A stretch of DNA of 11,288 nucleotides from Candidatus Methanoperedens sp. (GCA_028679855.1 JAJRAP010000084.1:1-11288); one strand, 5' to 3'; numbered from the stretch's first letter, positions 1 to 6,262 are shown. The notes: a model not told the origin generated them from the sequence alone. Numbers and translations: made by a program.

Positions 1-70
1 ATGAAAGGAAACTTTCACGTACCGTTCTGAGAAGAGGGGGAGGGAGCAATCTCTCCTTCTTATTCGGCAG
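1..70 (+). mobile_element. Group II intron, 3' end (domain V partial, domain VI)
   Basis: Bases 1-27 match the catalytic domain V of group II introns. TGAAAG (2-7) and CTTTCA (12-17) form a six-pair stem closed by a GAAA tetraloop (8-11). The two-base CG bulge (18-19) follows, then TACCGTTC (20-27), the 3' strand of the lower helix. Only the first seven bases of the canonical 34-base domain V, carrying the AGC triad, lie outside the window. Domain VI follows at about 31-65: GAA (31-33) pairs with TTC (63-65), GGGAG (42-46) pairs with CTCTC (51-55) around a CAAT loop, and A62 is left unpaired as the expected branch-point adenosine. The 3' splice site should be a few bases after 65; its exact position is not clear. 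A maturase gene may lie upstream of the window, but none is visible here. Confidence 0.8.
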
Positions 71-309
71 GAACTTGAAGGATTACTCAGACAGGAATTG
101 TGCCTGAGCTAAACAAATACTTCTTTTGTATTTACACCCCAAAGTGTTTTATCGGCATAATACTTCACGCCTCACATGAAAGCATATGATTCGTCTGCAT
201 CTTATGATAATTGGGCTATCGCCGGTACTTATGTGATCGGGTTAGCAATTCATATTACTGATATTTCTAGAGCAATGGTAATTATTCGTTTGTATGGTTT
301 TTTACGCGA
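71..309. other. Non-coding stretch between intron end and tRNA-Ala
   Basis: I see no convincing gene here. The stretch would contain the 3' exon of the intron. Two small inverted repeats are visible: CTCAG-N-CA / TG-N-CTGAG at 86-108, and AAATAC / GTATTT at 115-133 with a seven-base loop. Either could be a hairpin in a transcript or a remnant of the element into which the intron inserted. The only longer plus-strand reading frame (176-370) runs across the tRNA gene and has no family resemblance, so it is not called. Confidence 0.4.
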
Positions 310-381
310 TGGACCCGGCGGGATTCGAACCCGCGGCCTTTGCGTTGCGAACGCAACGATCTACCCCTGATCTACAGGCCC
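310..381 (-). tRNA. tRNA-Ala (anticodon CGC)
   Basis: The reverse complement folds into a complete 72-base cloverleaf: acceptor GGGCCTG with CGGGTCC, D arm GATC/GATC, anticodon stem TTGCG/CGCAA with loop TTCGCAA (anticodon CGC, reading GCG), T arm GCGGG/CCCGC with loop TTCGAAT, and discriminator A. The acceptor stem has a G3:U70 wobble pair, the classic identity element for alanine. CCA is not encoded, and there is no intron. A TATA-like box lies about 27 bases upstream, so the gene probably has its own promoter despite following aEF-1beta closely. Confidence 0.96.
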
Positions 382-403
382 TGTTAAAAAATGAAATGCA
401 GAA

Positions 404-413
404 GGATATAAAA
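404..413 (-). promoter_or_regulatory. Probable TATA box of tRNA-Ala
   Basis: On the minus strand this reads TTTTATATCC. It is centred about 27 bases before the tRNA 5' end at 381, the standard archaeal box A distance. It lies immediately after the aEF-1beta stop codon. Confidence 0.55.
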
Positions 414-414
414 C

Positions 415-681
415 TTACATCCTGCCGAGCTCTTCAACCGATACGTTCTCAACGCCCTTTACCTTGCCAAATGCCTCTTCAACTTTCTCGGTCCCGCCTT
501 CCAGGTCGCCCACTTTCACAACTACCATCAGGGCTTTCAAACCGAATGCAACGGGCTCCTCTGAGAAACCATGGAGGCGCGCACCTTTTGGGACAACCTT
601 TGTAAGTTCCTCCCTGAGTTTTTTCAGGTCGACATCCATACCCGTGGGCATTATCCTTATTTTTGCTGCAACTTCACCCAT
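415..681 (-). CDS. ef1b: Elongation factor 1-beta (aEF-1beta)
   Basis: This is the archaeal guanine nucleotide exchange factor for EF-1alpha, which recycles EF-1alpha-GDP to the GTP form during translation elongation. The protein has the typical size (88 residues from the ATG at 681) and N-terminus MGEVAAKIRIMP. Next come the conserved FGLKALMVVVKV strand and the C-terminal segment ending SVEELGRM, as in the small ferredoxin-like EF1-GNE fold. A GTG at 690 would add three residues and overlap the upstream stop as GTGA. I prefer the ATG because it matches the family N-terminus and has GTGA spaced before it as a ribosome site. It is the last protein gene of a minus-strand operon after the zinc-ribbon gene, a pairing I recall from other euryarchaea. 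Confidence 0.93.
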   Translation of the reverse strand: MGEVAAKIRIMPTGMDVDLKKLREELTKVVPKGARLHGFSEEPVAFGLKALMVVVKVGDLEGGTEKVEEAFGKVKGVENVSVEELGRM

Positions 682-686
682 TATAC

Positions 687-857
687 TCACGGTCCTTCGA
701 ACCCGCAGTTAGCGCATTTATATTTATTACTCTGGTGCCTGCAGTTCATACATCTTCCAAGTTCAGTTCCGCATTGCGGGCATGGGAATCGCGCATAACC
801 GCGCTCAATAAGATTTACTCCGCATGATATACATTTTTTTGCTTCAGCTTTTGCCAT
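687..857 (-). CDS. Small zinc-ribbon protein (HVO_2753-like)
   Basis: This 56-residue protein starts MAKAEAKKCISCG and ends CANCGFEGP. It has four Cys pairs (C9/C12, C26/C29, C36/C39, C48/C51), enough for two zinc ribbons. The arrangement matches the small archaeal zinc-finger family of which Haloferax HVO_2753 is a member; the molecular role is not established from sequence, though nucleic-acid or ribosome association is a reasonable guess. A strong Shine-Dalgarno AGGAG (864-868) lies six bases before the ATG. The TGA stop overlaps a possible GTG start of aEF-1beta and lies five bases before its preferred ATG, so the two are probably translationally coupled. Confidence 0.88.
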   Translation of the reverse strand: MAKAEAKKCISCGVNLIERGYARFPCPQCGTELGRCMNCRHQSNKYKCANCGFEGP

Positions 858-907
858 AATATTCTCCTTAATGTTGGGACTCCCATATAATCGATTGCTA
901 TTAAAAT

Positions 908-1507
908 TTATCCCTTTATAAGTGTTCCTGGAACATTCCCCTTAAATGCATTGACTAACCTGCCCGGGCAGTTACCGTTAAGGATTTCGCAATTCATTTT
1001 GTTTTTTATAAGATATCGCGGCAGTTCACCGTCCACGCAGGTCTCTATTCCCAGAAGTTCTTCAGCCCTGAGCTCTTTTTTCAATTCTCCGTTGAGAAAT
1101 ATCCCATCCACATCTGTAAGTTTGATTAATCTCGCACCGAGCTTGTGCGCCACCCATGCCGCTATCGTATCCGAAGTCACATCCCATGTATGCGGCAGTT
1201 CATCCTTCTTTTTAAGAAGCACATATGGCAGGAGGATATATGTCCCTACATCTTCTATGCCGATATTATCGACGATTTCAGCTTCGCTTCCATCCGCGAT
1301 AAAATAACCGTACTGTTCCATCGCAAGTATCGCCATCCAGTGACTTGCCTCGTCAGAAGCGTTCACCTTTCGCACTGTGTCTGCGAACACCGAACCCCCG
1401 GGGACTACCAAAATGGCTTCGCCGCTTGCTTCCGAATAATCAATGATCTCTTTTACAAGCTCCTTTGCCCTGTGAATAAGGCTTCCACCAAGCTTTATCA
1501 CTATCAT
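908..1507 (-). CDS. mfnE: Amino acid kinase family, MfnE-type furan phosphate kinase (methanofuran biosynthesis)
   Basis: This 199-residue protein of the amino acid kinase fold begins with the phosphate-binding segment MIVIKLGGSLI and carries the glycine-rich VVPGGSVFAD loop (about 34-43). It then has WDVTSDTIAAWVAHKLGA (about 108-125), the KLTDVDGIF nucleotide-binding segment (about 129-137) and the C-terminal GTLIKG strand. In methanogens this family member (M. jannaschii MJ0458, MfnE) phosphorylates the aminomethylfuran monophosphate to the diphosphate used to make methanofuran. The neighbours fit: in M. jannaschii the mfnE, aEF-1beta and mtnA homologues have nearby locus numbers (MJ0458, MJ0459, MJ0454), from memory. 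It has no Shine-Dalgarno and a TATA element about 28 bases upstream, so it is probably leaderless. The alternative is another small amino acid kinase such as a uridylate-kinase relative. Confidence 0.8.
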   Translation of the reverse strand: MIVIKLGGSLIHRAKELVKEIIDYSEASGEAILVVPGGSVFADTVRKVNASDEASHWMAILAMEQYGYFIADGSEAEIVDNIGIEDVGTYILLPYVLLKKKDELPHTWDVTSDTIAAWVAHKLGARLIKLTDVDGIFLNGELKKELRAEELLGIETCVDGELPRYLIKNKMNCEILNGNCPGRLVNAFKGNVPGTLIKG

Positions 1508-1531
1508 GTCTTTTTATTTAAACGGCAGTGC

Positions 1532-1539
1532 TTAAATAT
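1532..1539. promoter_or_regulatory. Shared TATA element between mfnE and mtnA
   Basis: TTAAATAT (ATATTTAA on the other strand) is nearly symmetric and lies exactly midway between the divergent start codons: about 28-30 bases from the mfnE ATG (1507) and the mtnA ATG (1565). Neither gene has a clear Shine-Dalgarno, so leaderless transcripts from one bidirectional TATA box are plausible. The flanks GGCAGT (1524-1529) and ACTGCC (1556-1561) are inverted copies of each other and could be a regulator site or chance. Confidence 0.5.
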
Positions 1540-1564
1540 GTAATGGAAGAATAAAACTGCCACC

Positions 1565-2590
1565 ATGAGGACTATAGACTGGGAGACAGAGAAAAATTGT
1601 ATTGTGATGATAGACCAGACACTCCTGCCCCGGGAGTATAAAGTCATTGAGTGCAGCACTATTGACTGCCTGTGTGAAGCCATTATAAAGTTACGCGTCC
1701 GTGGTGCCCCCGCGTTAGGGGCTGCAAGCGGATTTGGCGTGGCACTTGCTGCCCTCGGGAGCAAAGCCTCAACTCTTGACGGGATGATGAAGGACATTGA
1801 AGAAGCCGGGAAAACGATTATCAGTACCCGTCCTACTGCTGTTAATCTCTCATGGGGCGTGAAACGAGTTCTCAATGCTGTAGATGATGCAAGAAACGTA
1901 AAAGAAGTAAGGCTTTTTGCTCTTGATGAGGCAAAAGCGATAGCAGATGAGGATGTGGAGAAGAACAAGGAACTTGGAGAGCACGGAGCTATGCTTCTTG
2001 AGGATGGAGATACTGTTATGACCCATTGCAATGCTGGAAGGCTTGCATGCGTTGACTGGGGCACAGCTCTCGGGGTCATCCGCTCTGCGCGTGCACAGGG
2101 AAAGGACATAAAGGTCATCTCATGCGAGACACGACCACTCAACCAGGGCAGCCGCATAACGACATGGGAACTGATGGAAGATAAAATCCCTGTAACGCTT
2201 ATCACAGACAGTATGTCAGGTCATGTGATGCGAAGGGGCATGGTGAACAAAGTCATCGTCGGAGCTGACAGGATAACGCAGGACGCAGTGTTCAACAAGA
2301 TAGGCACTTATACTCATTCAGTGATCGCAAAAGAGCACGGGATACCATTCTATGTGGCTGCGCCGGTATCTACGTTCGATTTTGAGCACATGGAGGATGA
2401 GATAGAGATAGAGCTTCGTAAGTCTGATGAACTGAAGTTCTTCGGGAGCCACCAGATAGCACCGCTGGACGTGGAAGTGTACAATCCTGCTTTTGATGCT
2501 ACGCCAATGGAGAACGTGAGCGCGATAATTACAGAGAATGGGGTTTTCTATCCGCCGTTTTTGATTGAGGAAGTCAAGATAAAGATTTGA
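1565..2590 (+). CDS. mtnA: S-methyl-5-thioribose-1-phosphate isomerase
   Basis: This 341-residue aldose-ketose isomerase of the eIF2B-alpha/MtnA fold converts methylthioribose-1-phosphate to methylthioribulose-1-phosphate in salvage of the methylthioadenosine made from S-adenosylmethionine. Visible signatures are IDQTLLP near residue 17, the phosphate-binding RVRGAPALGAASGFG (about 44-58), THCNAGRLAC around the catalytic Cys, the ETRPLNQGSRIT segment and GADRI...DAVFNKIGTYTHSVIAKEHG. The length is normal and the protein looks intact. In methanogens lacking the full bacterial salvage pathway the enzyme may also act on 5-deoxyribose-1-phosphate; that is inference here. The paralogous ribose-1,5-bisphosphate isomerase is the main alternative, but the DQTLLP and THCNAG context favours MtnA. 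Confidence 0.9.
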   Translation: MRTIDWETEKNCIVMIDQTLLPREYKVIECSTIDCLCEAIIKLRVRGAPALGAASGFGVALAALGSKASTLDGMMKDIEEAGKTIISTRPTAVNLSWGVKRVLNAVDDARNVKEVRLFALDEAKAIADEDVEKNKELGEHGAMLLEDGDTVMTHCNAGRLACVDWGTALGVIRSARAQGKDIKVISCETRPLNQGSRITTWELMEDKIPVTLITDSMSGHVMRRGMVNKVIVGADRITQDAVFNKIGTYTHSVIAKEHGIPFYVAAPVSTFDFEHMEDEIEIELRKSDELKFFGSHQIAPLDVEVYNPAFDATPMENVSAIITENGVFYPPFLIEEVKIKI

Positions 2591-2654
2591 TCACATTATG
2601 TTACATGATCGAAAGCCGCAAAAAATATTTATCCTTTAACACTAAGTAGTAATA

Positions 2655-2792
2655 GTGGTAAAAGTGTCATTCAAAACAATAAAGCGACTGCTTAATTTTA
2701 AGAAAAAAAAGCCAAGCCGTTTTGTGGGCAGTTGGGAAATGGATGAAAAGGAAGCTGAAGAACTCAAAAAAGAACTAAGAATTTATCATTGA
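2655..2792 (+). CDS. Short VapB-tail-like protein, probable antitoxin remnant
   Basis: This 45-residue frame starts at GTG (a second GTG lies at 2664). It has a basic N-terminal half rich in Lys (KRLLNFKKKK) and an acidic, helical C-terminal half, FVGSWEMDEKEAEELKKELR. That second half resembles the toxin-wrapping tail of archaeal VapB antitoxins. The usual ribbon-helix-helix or AbrB DNA-binding head is missing, so it is either a minimal antitoxin or a truncated one. A TATA-like ATATTTAT at 2625-2632 lies about 27 bases upstream. Its TGA stop overlaps the TTG that opens the truncated PIN frame, the classic antitoxin-toxin arrangement. Confidence 0.55.
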   Translation: MVKVSFKTIKRLLNFKKKKPSRFVGSWEMDEKEAEELKKELRIYH

Positions 2793-3013
2793 CCAGAGGT
2801 CTCCTGAAAAACATGACATTGCTTCATACAACAGAAGAAGCAATGGAAATAGGAGGCAGGATCTATTCAGATATGAAAGCAAAAGGTAAATCGATCGATA
2901 TAAGAGATGTCCTCATAGCAGCCATAACCTTGCAGAATGGAGCCAGTCTCCTTACCAGGAATAGAGAACATTTTGAACGTATGGAAGAACTTGTTCTGGT
3001 GAGTATAAAATGA
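2789..3013 (+). pseudogene. VapC-type PIN toxin, N-terminally truncated
   Basis: The 74-residue frame contains only the C-terminal half of a PIN-domain ribonuclease: EIGGRIYSDMKAKGKSIDIRDVLIAAIT, then NGASLLTRNREHFERMEEL, the standard end of archaeal VapC toxins. Family members are about 130 residues. The first 60 or so, carrying the first catalytic Asp (normally in an LDT motif) and the conserved Glu, are absent, and the frame begins with a TTG overlapping the preceding stop. The remaining Asp in DIRD cannot form the metal site alone, so ribonuclease activity is not expected. The stop overlaps the next start as ATGA. Read together with the short antitoxin-like ORF, this is a decayed vapBC locus. 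Confidence 0.75.
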
Positions 3014-3657
3014 ACCGATGGCACCGTGATTACGGACTCGAAGCGCACATGTTAATGACCATGTTCATGCTTGCAGCCGTGTATCTTCTCTTCCTTTATG
3101 CCCTGTGGATCTTCGGGGGCGTTGACACATACAGCCTGATATTCATAGCAGGAATAATGCTGTTCATACAGTTCTTCTTTTCAGACAAACTTGCGTTATG
3201 GGGCGTCGGCGGGCGAATAGTCAGCGAGCAGGAAGCGCCGCAACTGCATCAGATGATATCTAAGCTTTGCATCACAGCCGACCTCCCGAAACCGAAAATC
3301 GCCATCGTTGAAAGTAGCGTCCCCAATGCCTTTGCCACAGGCAGGAGCAGCGGGAGTGCTGTGGTGGCTGTCACCACATCATTGATGCAGCGTTTAACTC
3401 CGGGGGAAGTTGAAGCCGTGTTGGCGTATGAGATGAGCCATGTGAAGAACCGCGACATGCTCTTTTTCGGGATGGGTGGGCGCGATCGCAACAGGGGCGC
3501 GGGAGCTGCTTTACTGGTATGGCTCATATCTCTTGTGGTATGGATACTGAGCCTTCTTCTTATCCGCGCCCTGTCAAGGTACAGGGAATTCGCTGCTGAC
3601 AGGGGTTCAGCCATTCTTACAGCGCTTGAGGAGATGGAGAGGGGAATGGAATCGTAA
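3010..3657 (+). pseudogene. htpX: HtpX-like M48 membrane protease, degenerate
   Basis: The 215 residues match archaeal HtpX from the N-terminus (RDYGLEAHMLMTMFMLAAVY, two membrane helices) through PNAFATGR and into the catalytic region. HtpX proteins are usually about 285-300 residues. Three defects are visible. The zinc motif HExxH reads YEMSH (about residues 141-145), one C-to-T change (TAT for CAT) removing a zinc ligand. About 20 residues that normally form a membrane helix after HVKNRDML are missing, so NRDML runs straight into FFGMGGRDRNRG. The protein stops soon after the third-ligand segment SRYREFAADRGSAILT, lacking the usual C-terminal 70 or so residues. The frame itself is open, so decay is recent or a non-catalytic product is kept. 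HtpX normally degrades misfolded membrane proteins. Confidence 0.75.
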
Positions 3658-3679
3658 ATGACATTTATGTGGTGATATA

Positions 3680-4078
3680 TTGGGTTGTGTATTATACTTT
3701 GACGGGGCGTGCAGGGGAAATCCCGGACCGATGGGCATAGGGGTGGTCTTACTTGAAAATGGAAAGAAGATCAAAGAAATCTCAAAACGCCTCGGTAAGG
3801 GAACAAACAACATAGCGGAATGGAGCGCACTGATAGAAGGTCTGAAGCTTGCAAAGGCTCACGGGTGCAGGGAGCTTGAAGTGCGGGGGGACAGCCAGCT
3901 TATCATAAGGCAGATCACAGGGCTGTACAGTGTGAAAAGTGAGAATCTCATACCTCTTTATGATGAAGCAAGAAAGCTGTGCAGGATTTTTGAAAAGATC
4001 AGTTTCAAGTGGGTGCAAAGAGAAAAGAACGCTGATACCGATGCTCTATCGAACAGGGCATTGGATGTTAGAAGTTAG
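3680..4078 (+). CDS. rnhA: Ribonuclease HI, archaeal type
   Basis: This 132-residue RNase H fold enzyme cleaves the RNA strand of RNA/DNA hybrids. The four metal-binding acids are in place: D8 in YFDGACRGNPGP, E47 in NIAEWSALIEGL, D71 in VRGDSQLI and D121 in NADTDALSNRAL. It lacks the basic handle of E. coli RNase HI, as in haloarchaeal and Sulfolobus enzymes. The TTG start is preceded by GGTGAT (3671-3676), only three bases away; no better start keeps the first strand. It looks intact, unlike the two genes before it. It is 22 bases after the HtpX remnant and could share its transcript. Confidence 0.9.
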   Translation: MGCVLYFDGACRGNPGPMGIGVVLLENGKKIKEISKRLGKGTNNIAEWSALIEGLKLAKAHGCRELEVRGDSQLIIRQITGLYSVKSENLIPLYDEARKLCRIFEKISFKWVQREKNADTDALSNRALDVRS

Positions 4079-4091
4079 AAAGATATATAGC

Positions 4092-4120
4092 ATATAATAT
4101 CAAATGATAGTATTTGATAT
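4092..4120 (+). promoter_or_regulatory. Palindromic operator and TATA box of the RHH/PIN pair
   Basis: A perfect inverted repeat, ATATCAAAT (4097-4105) and ATTTGATAT (4112-4120) with a six-base spacer, ends two bases before the ATG at 4123. A TATA-like ATATAAT (4092-4098) overlaps its left edge, about 28 bases before the ATG, suggesting a leaderless transcript. Ribbon-helix-helix antitoxins commonly bind such repeats to repress their own operon. Binding here would block both TBP access and transcription start. Confidence 0.7.
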
Positions 4121-4122
4121 AC

Positions 4123-4410
4123 ATGACTACGCAGATAAACATTCGTCTTGATAAACGTCTCGTTCAGGAGATAGATGCACTTGCGCGTATGCTCCATGTC
4201 CCCCGGTCTGAGTGGGTGAGATTAAAACTAGCTGAAATGGTTAAAGAAAGCATCCTGAAATACCGTGAGGTACTGGCACTGGAATATTCAATGGGGCACA
4301 TCTCTTTTGAAGAAATGCGAAATGCTCTTGGCAGTGATGCGGAGGATGTTAAAATGGTACATGAGATTACCCGAAAAGGCAAGAAAGAGATGGATAAACT
4401 GCTAAAATAA
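4123..4410 (+). CDS. Ribbon-helix-helix antitoxin (CopG/VapB-like)
   Basis: This 95-residue protein starts MTTQINIRLDKRLVQEIDALARMLHVPRSEWVRLKL: one beta strand and two helices, as in ribbon-helix-helix DNA-binding dimers. The C-terminal half has an acidic helical region (SFEEMRNALGSDAEDVKMV) and a Lys-rich end, likely the toxin-binding part. I chose the ATG at 4123 over a TTG at 4114 because the family begins at the beta strand and the TTG lies inside the palindrome. Its TAA overlaps the next ATG by one base, so the pair is co-translated. It probably neutralises the following PIN protein and represses the operon through the palindrome. Confidence 0.82.
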   Translation: MTTQINIRLDKRLVQEIDALARMLHVPRSEWVRLKLAEMVKESILKYREVLALEYSMGHISFEEMRNALGSDAEDVKMVHEITRKGKKEMDKLLK

Positions 4411-4880
4411 TGACACGATTTGCCATCGATACCTGCTCCCTGATAGCATTGTATTATAGTGGTTATCTTGGAAAGACTATTAAAGCCCTTAACCTCGCAA
4501 TAACCAATAAAATCCATTATGAGCTTGAGGAAATGGGAAAATATTCAGATGATGATGGATCAGCTGCACTTGAGGTCTTAACTTTCTTAACAAAAATAAA
4601 AATTCTTGAAACACAACCAAAATCCACTGGCGAGGAGGAATTGATCGAAATCGCCATCAAACATGAATGCGATTTTATTGTTTCCGATGATATCCGCGCC
4701 ATTTCTGTGCTTAAAAGAGCCGGAATTCCACAAATTTTCAGTACTCATCTGCTTTATTACCTCTACAAGAAGGGAAAAGTCTCAAAAGAGGAGGGGTTGA
4801 TCGCTCTTGAAAAAATGAGAAATCGGCGTCCATGGAAGAACAATCTAATATACATAGCAGGGATACAATTGTTCAAATAG
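4410..4880 (+). CDS. PIN-fold toxin-like ribonuclease
   Basis: This 156-residue protein has PIN-domain hallmarks: FAIDTCSLIAL with D7 in the first strand, an acidic Glu in IHYELEEM (E38), GEEELIEIAIKH around residues 74-84 in the position of the conserved Glu, and DFIVSDDIRAISVLKRAGI with D93/D94. This order fits the PIN subgroup that includes DUF3368-type toxins, which cleave RNA. It has a 40-residue C-terminal extension rich in Lys and aromatic residues. The start codon overlaps the antitoxin stop, supporting a toxin-antitoxin pair. Its target cannot be inferred. Confidence 0.78.
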   Translation: MTRFAIDTCSLIALYYSGYLGKTIKALNLAITNKIHYELEEMGKYSDDDGSAALEVLTFLTKIKILETQPKSTGEEELIEIAIKHECDFIVSDDIRAISVLKRAGIPQIFSTHLLYYLYKKGKVSKEEGLIALEKMRNRRPWKNNLIYIAGIQLFK

Positions 4881-4892
4881 CTTTCTTGTTAA

Positions 4893-4909
4893 GACAGGAT
4901 TGACAGGAT
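4893..4909. repeat. Tandem GACAGGAT direct repeat
   Basis: GACAGGAT occurs at 4893-4900 and again at 4902-4909, a nine-base period, just after the PIN gene. Similar short ACAGGAT-type repeats are scattered in some prokaryotic genomes. Two units are too few to call an array. Confidence 0.35.
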
Positions 4910-4948
4910 GGGTGTTGAATCTTGATTGTGTAGTCCCGATGTAGCAAC

Positions 4949-4958
4949 TATAATATAA
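4949..4958 (+). promoter_or_regulatory. Probable TATA box of lysA
   Basis: TATAATATAA is centred about 28 bases before the ATG at 4982. No Shine-Dalgarno is visible before either candidate lysA start, which suggests a leaderless mRNA. Confidence 0.55.
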
Positions 4959-4981
4959 CATCAGTTTTATTTGTGGCACTT

Positions 4982-6262
4982 ATGTTCACAATAAAAAATC
5001 ATCTTGAAGTAAGAAATAATCATCTCATAATAGGCGGCGCAGATACCACAGAACTTGCACAACAGTACGGCACCCCGCTCTATGTCACAAATGAATCTCG
5101 CATCATCGAGAATTTCTCTGCATACAGGAAAGCATTTCCAGATGCGGATATCTATTATGCAGCCAAAGCCAACGGCAGTTTCGCTATTTTGAGGGTGCTT
5201 GCAAAGCAGGGCGCAGGCGCTGATGTATTCAGCTATGGTGAACTGTATATGGCGCTCCTTGCCGGGATACCGCGCGAGAAGATACTTTTCAACGGGAATT
5301 CAAAGACGGACTTTGAACTCCAGAAAGCCGTAGAACTGGGAGTAAAAGTATCAGTCGATTCGCGGGATGAACTTCATACCCTGTCAGAGATAGCTGAAAA
5401 CTCGGAAAAAACCGCTCAGATAGCATTCCGCGTTAACCCCGATGTCTCTCCAAAGACGCATCCAAAAATCGCGACCGGTCTCAGTTCCTCCAAGTTCGGG
5501 ATACCTTCTGGCGAGGTCGTCGATATATACCGCGAAGCTTCGAAGCTCCCCGGCGTCTCACCCTGCGGGATACACTGCCATATAGGCTCACAGATACTGG
5601 ATACATCTCCATTTACAGAAGCAACGCATAAGATGATGGATCTTGTGGAAAAAGTGGTTCAACTTGGGATCGACTTTGAATTCGTTGATATGGGTTCGGG
5701 TCTGGGGATACCATATAAGAAAGATGAAAAAGCCCCAAGCCCACGCGACCATGCGAATGCTATACTTCCTTTATTTAATGAAAGGACAGAGGCTCTTGGA
5801 ATTTCACCAAAACTCATCCTTGAGCCTGGACGCTATATTGTTGGCGATACCACTATACTTCTGACCAGTGTCAATACAATAAAAAAAGCCGCAAAGAATT
5901 TTGTGGGCGTTGATGCTGGATTTAACCTCCTTGTCCGTCCCACGATGTACGATTCTTACCATTATGCAGTCGTTGCTAACAAAGCAGCAACAAAACCTGA
6001 AGAGACATACACCATTGTTGGACCGATATGCGAGACCGGGGACATCTTCGCAAAAGACAGGGAGCTTCCCTGTATTGAAAAAGGCGACCTTATTGCCCTG
6101 CTCGATGCCGGAGCATACGGATTCAGCATGAGCAGCCAGTACAACGGCAGACCGCGATGCGCTGAGGTTCTTGTAAAAGACGGGAAAACCGATGTCATAA
6201 GGAGCGCCGAGGACGTGGGTGACCTGTTAGGGAAACAGAAGCTTCCGGCAAGATTGATGTGA
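4982..6262 (+). CDS. lysA: Diaminopimelate decarboxylase
   Basis: This PLP enzyme of fold type III decarboxylates meso-diaminopimelate to L-lysine, the last step of lysine synthesis. Visible signatures are YYAAKANGSF with the PLP lysine (K62 from the ATG), GADVFSYGEL, the glycine/His segment CGIHCHIGSQI, EPGRYIVG, the C-terminal GPICETGDI with the Cys-Glu pair near the active site, and YGFSMSSQYNGRPR. The length (426 residues) is normal. A GTG at 4973 would add three residues; I prefer the ATG because the TATA box would place transcription start right at it. It faces thrC tail to tail, another aspartate-family gene, but on the opposite strand and so not in one operon. Confidence 0.93.
   Translation: MFTIKNHLEVRNNHLIIGGADTTELAQQYGTPLYVTNESRIIENFSAYRKAFPDADIYYAAKANGSFAILRVLAKQGAGADVFSYGELYMALLAGIPREKILFNGNSKTDFELQKAVELGVKVSVDSRDELHTLSEIAENSEKTAQIAFRVNPDVSPKTHPKIATGLSSSKFGIPSGEVVDIYREASKLPGVSPCGIHCHIGSQILDTSPFTEATHKMMDLVEKVVQLGIDFEFVDMGSGLGIPYKKDEKAPSPRDHANAILPLFNERTEALGISPKLILEPGRYIVGDTTILLTSVNTIKKAAKNFVGVDAGFNLLVRPTMYDSYHYAVVANKAATKPEETYTIVGPICETGDIFAKDRELPCIEKGDLIALLDAGAYGFSMSSQYNGRPRCAEVLVKDGKTDVIRSAEDVGDLLGKQKLPARLM

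Noticed and set aside
176..370. 64-residue plus-strand reading frame
   Set aside because: It runs across the tRNA-Ala gene and its C-terminal part is tRNA antisense; no family resemblance or ribosome site.
1504..2205. 233-residue minus-strand reading frame
   Set aside because: It is the antisense shadow of mtnA, with a Ser/Arg-rich composition typical of shadows.
2589..2610. GATCA...TGATC inverted repeat after mtnA as a terminator
   Set aside because: Only five pairs with a 12-base loop and no T tract; archaeal terminators usually rely on T runs.
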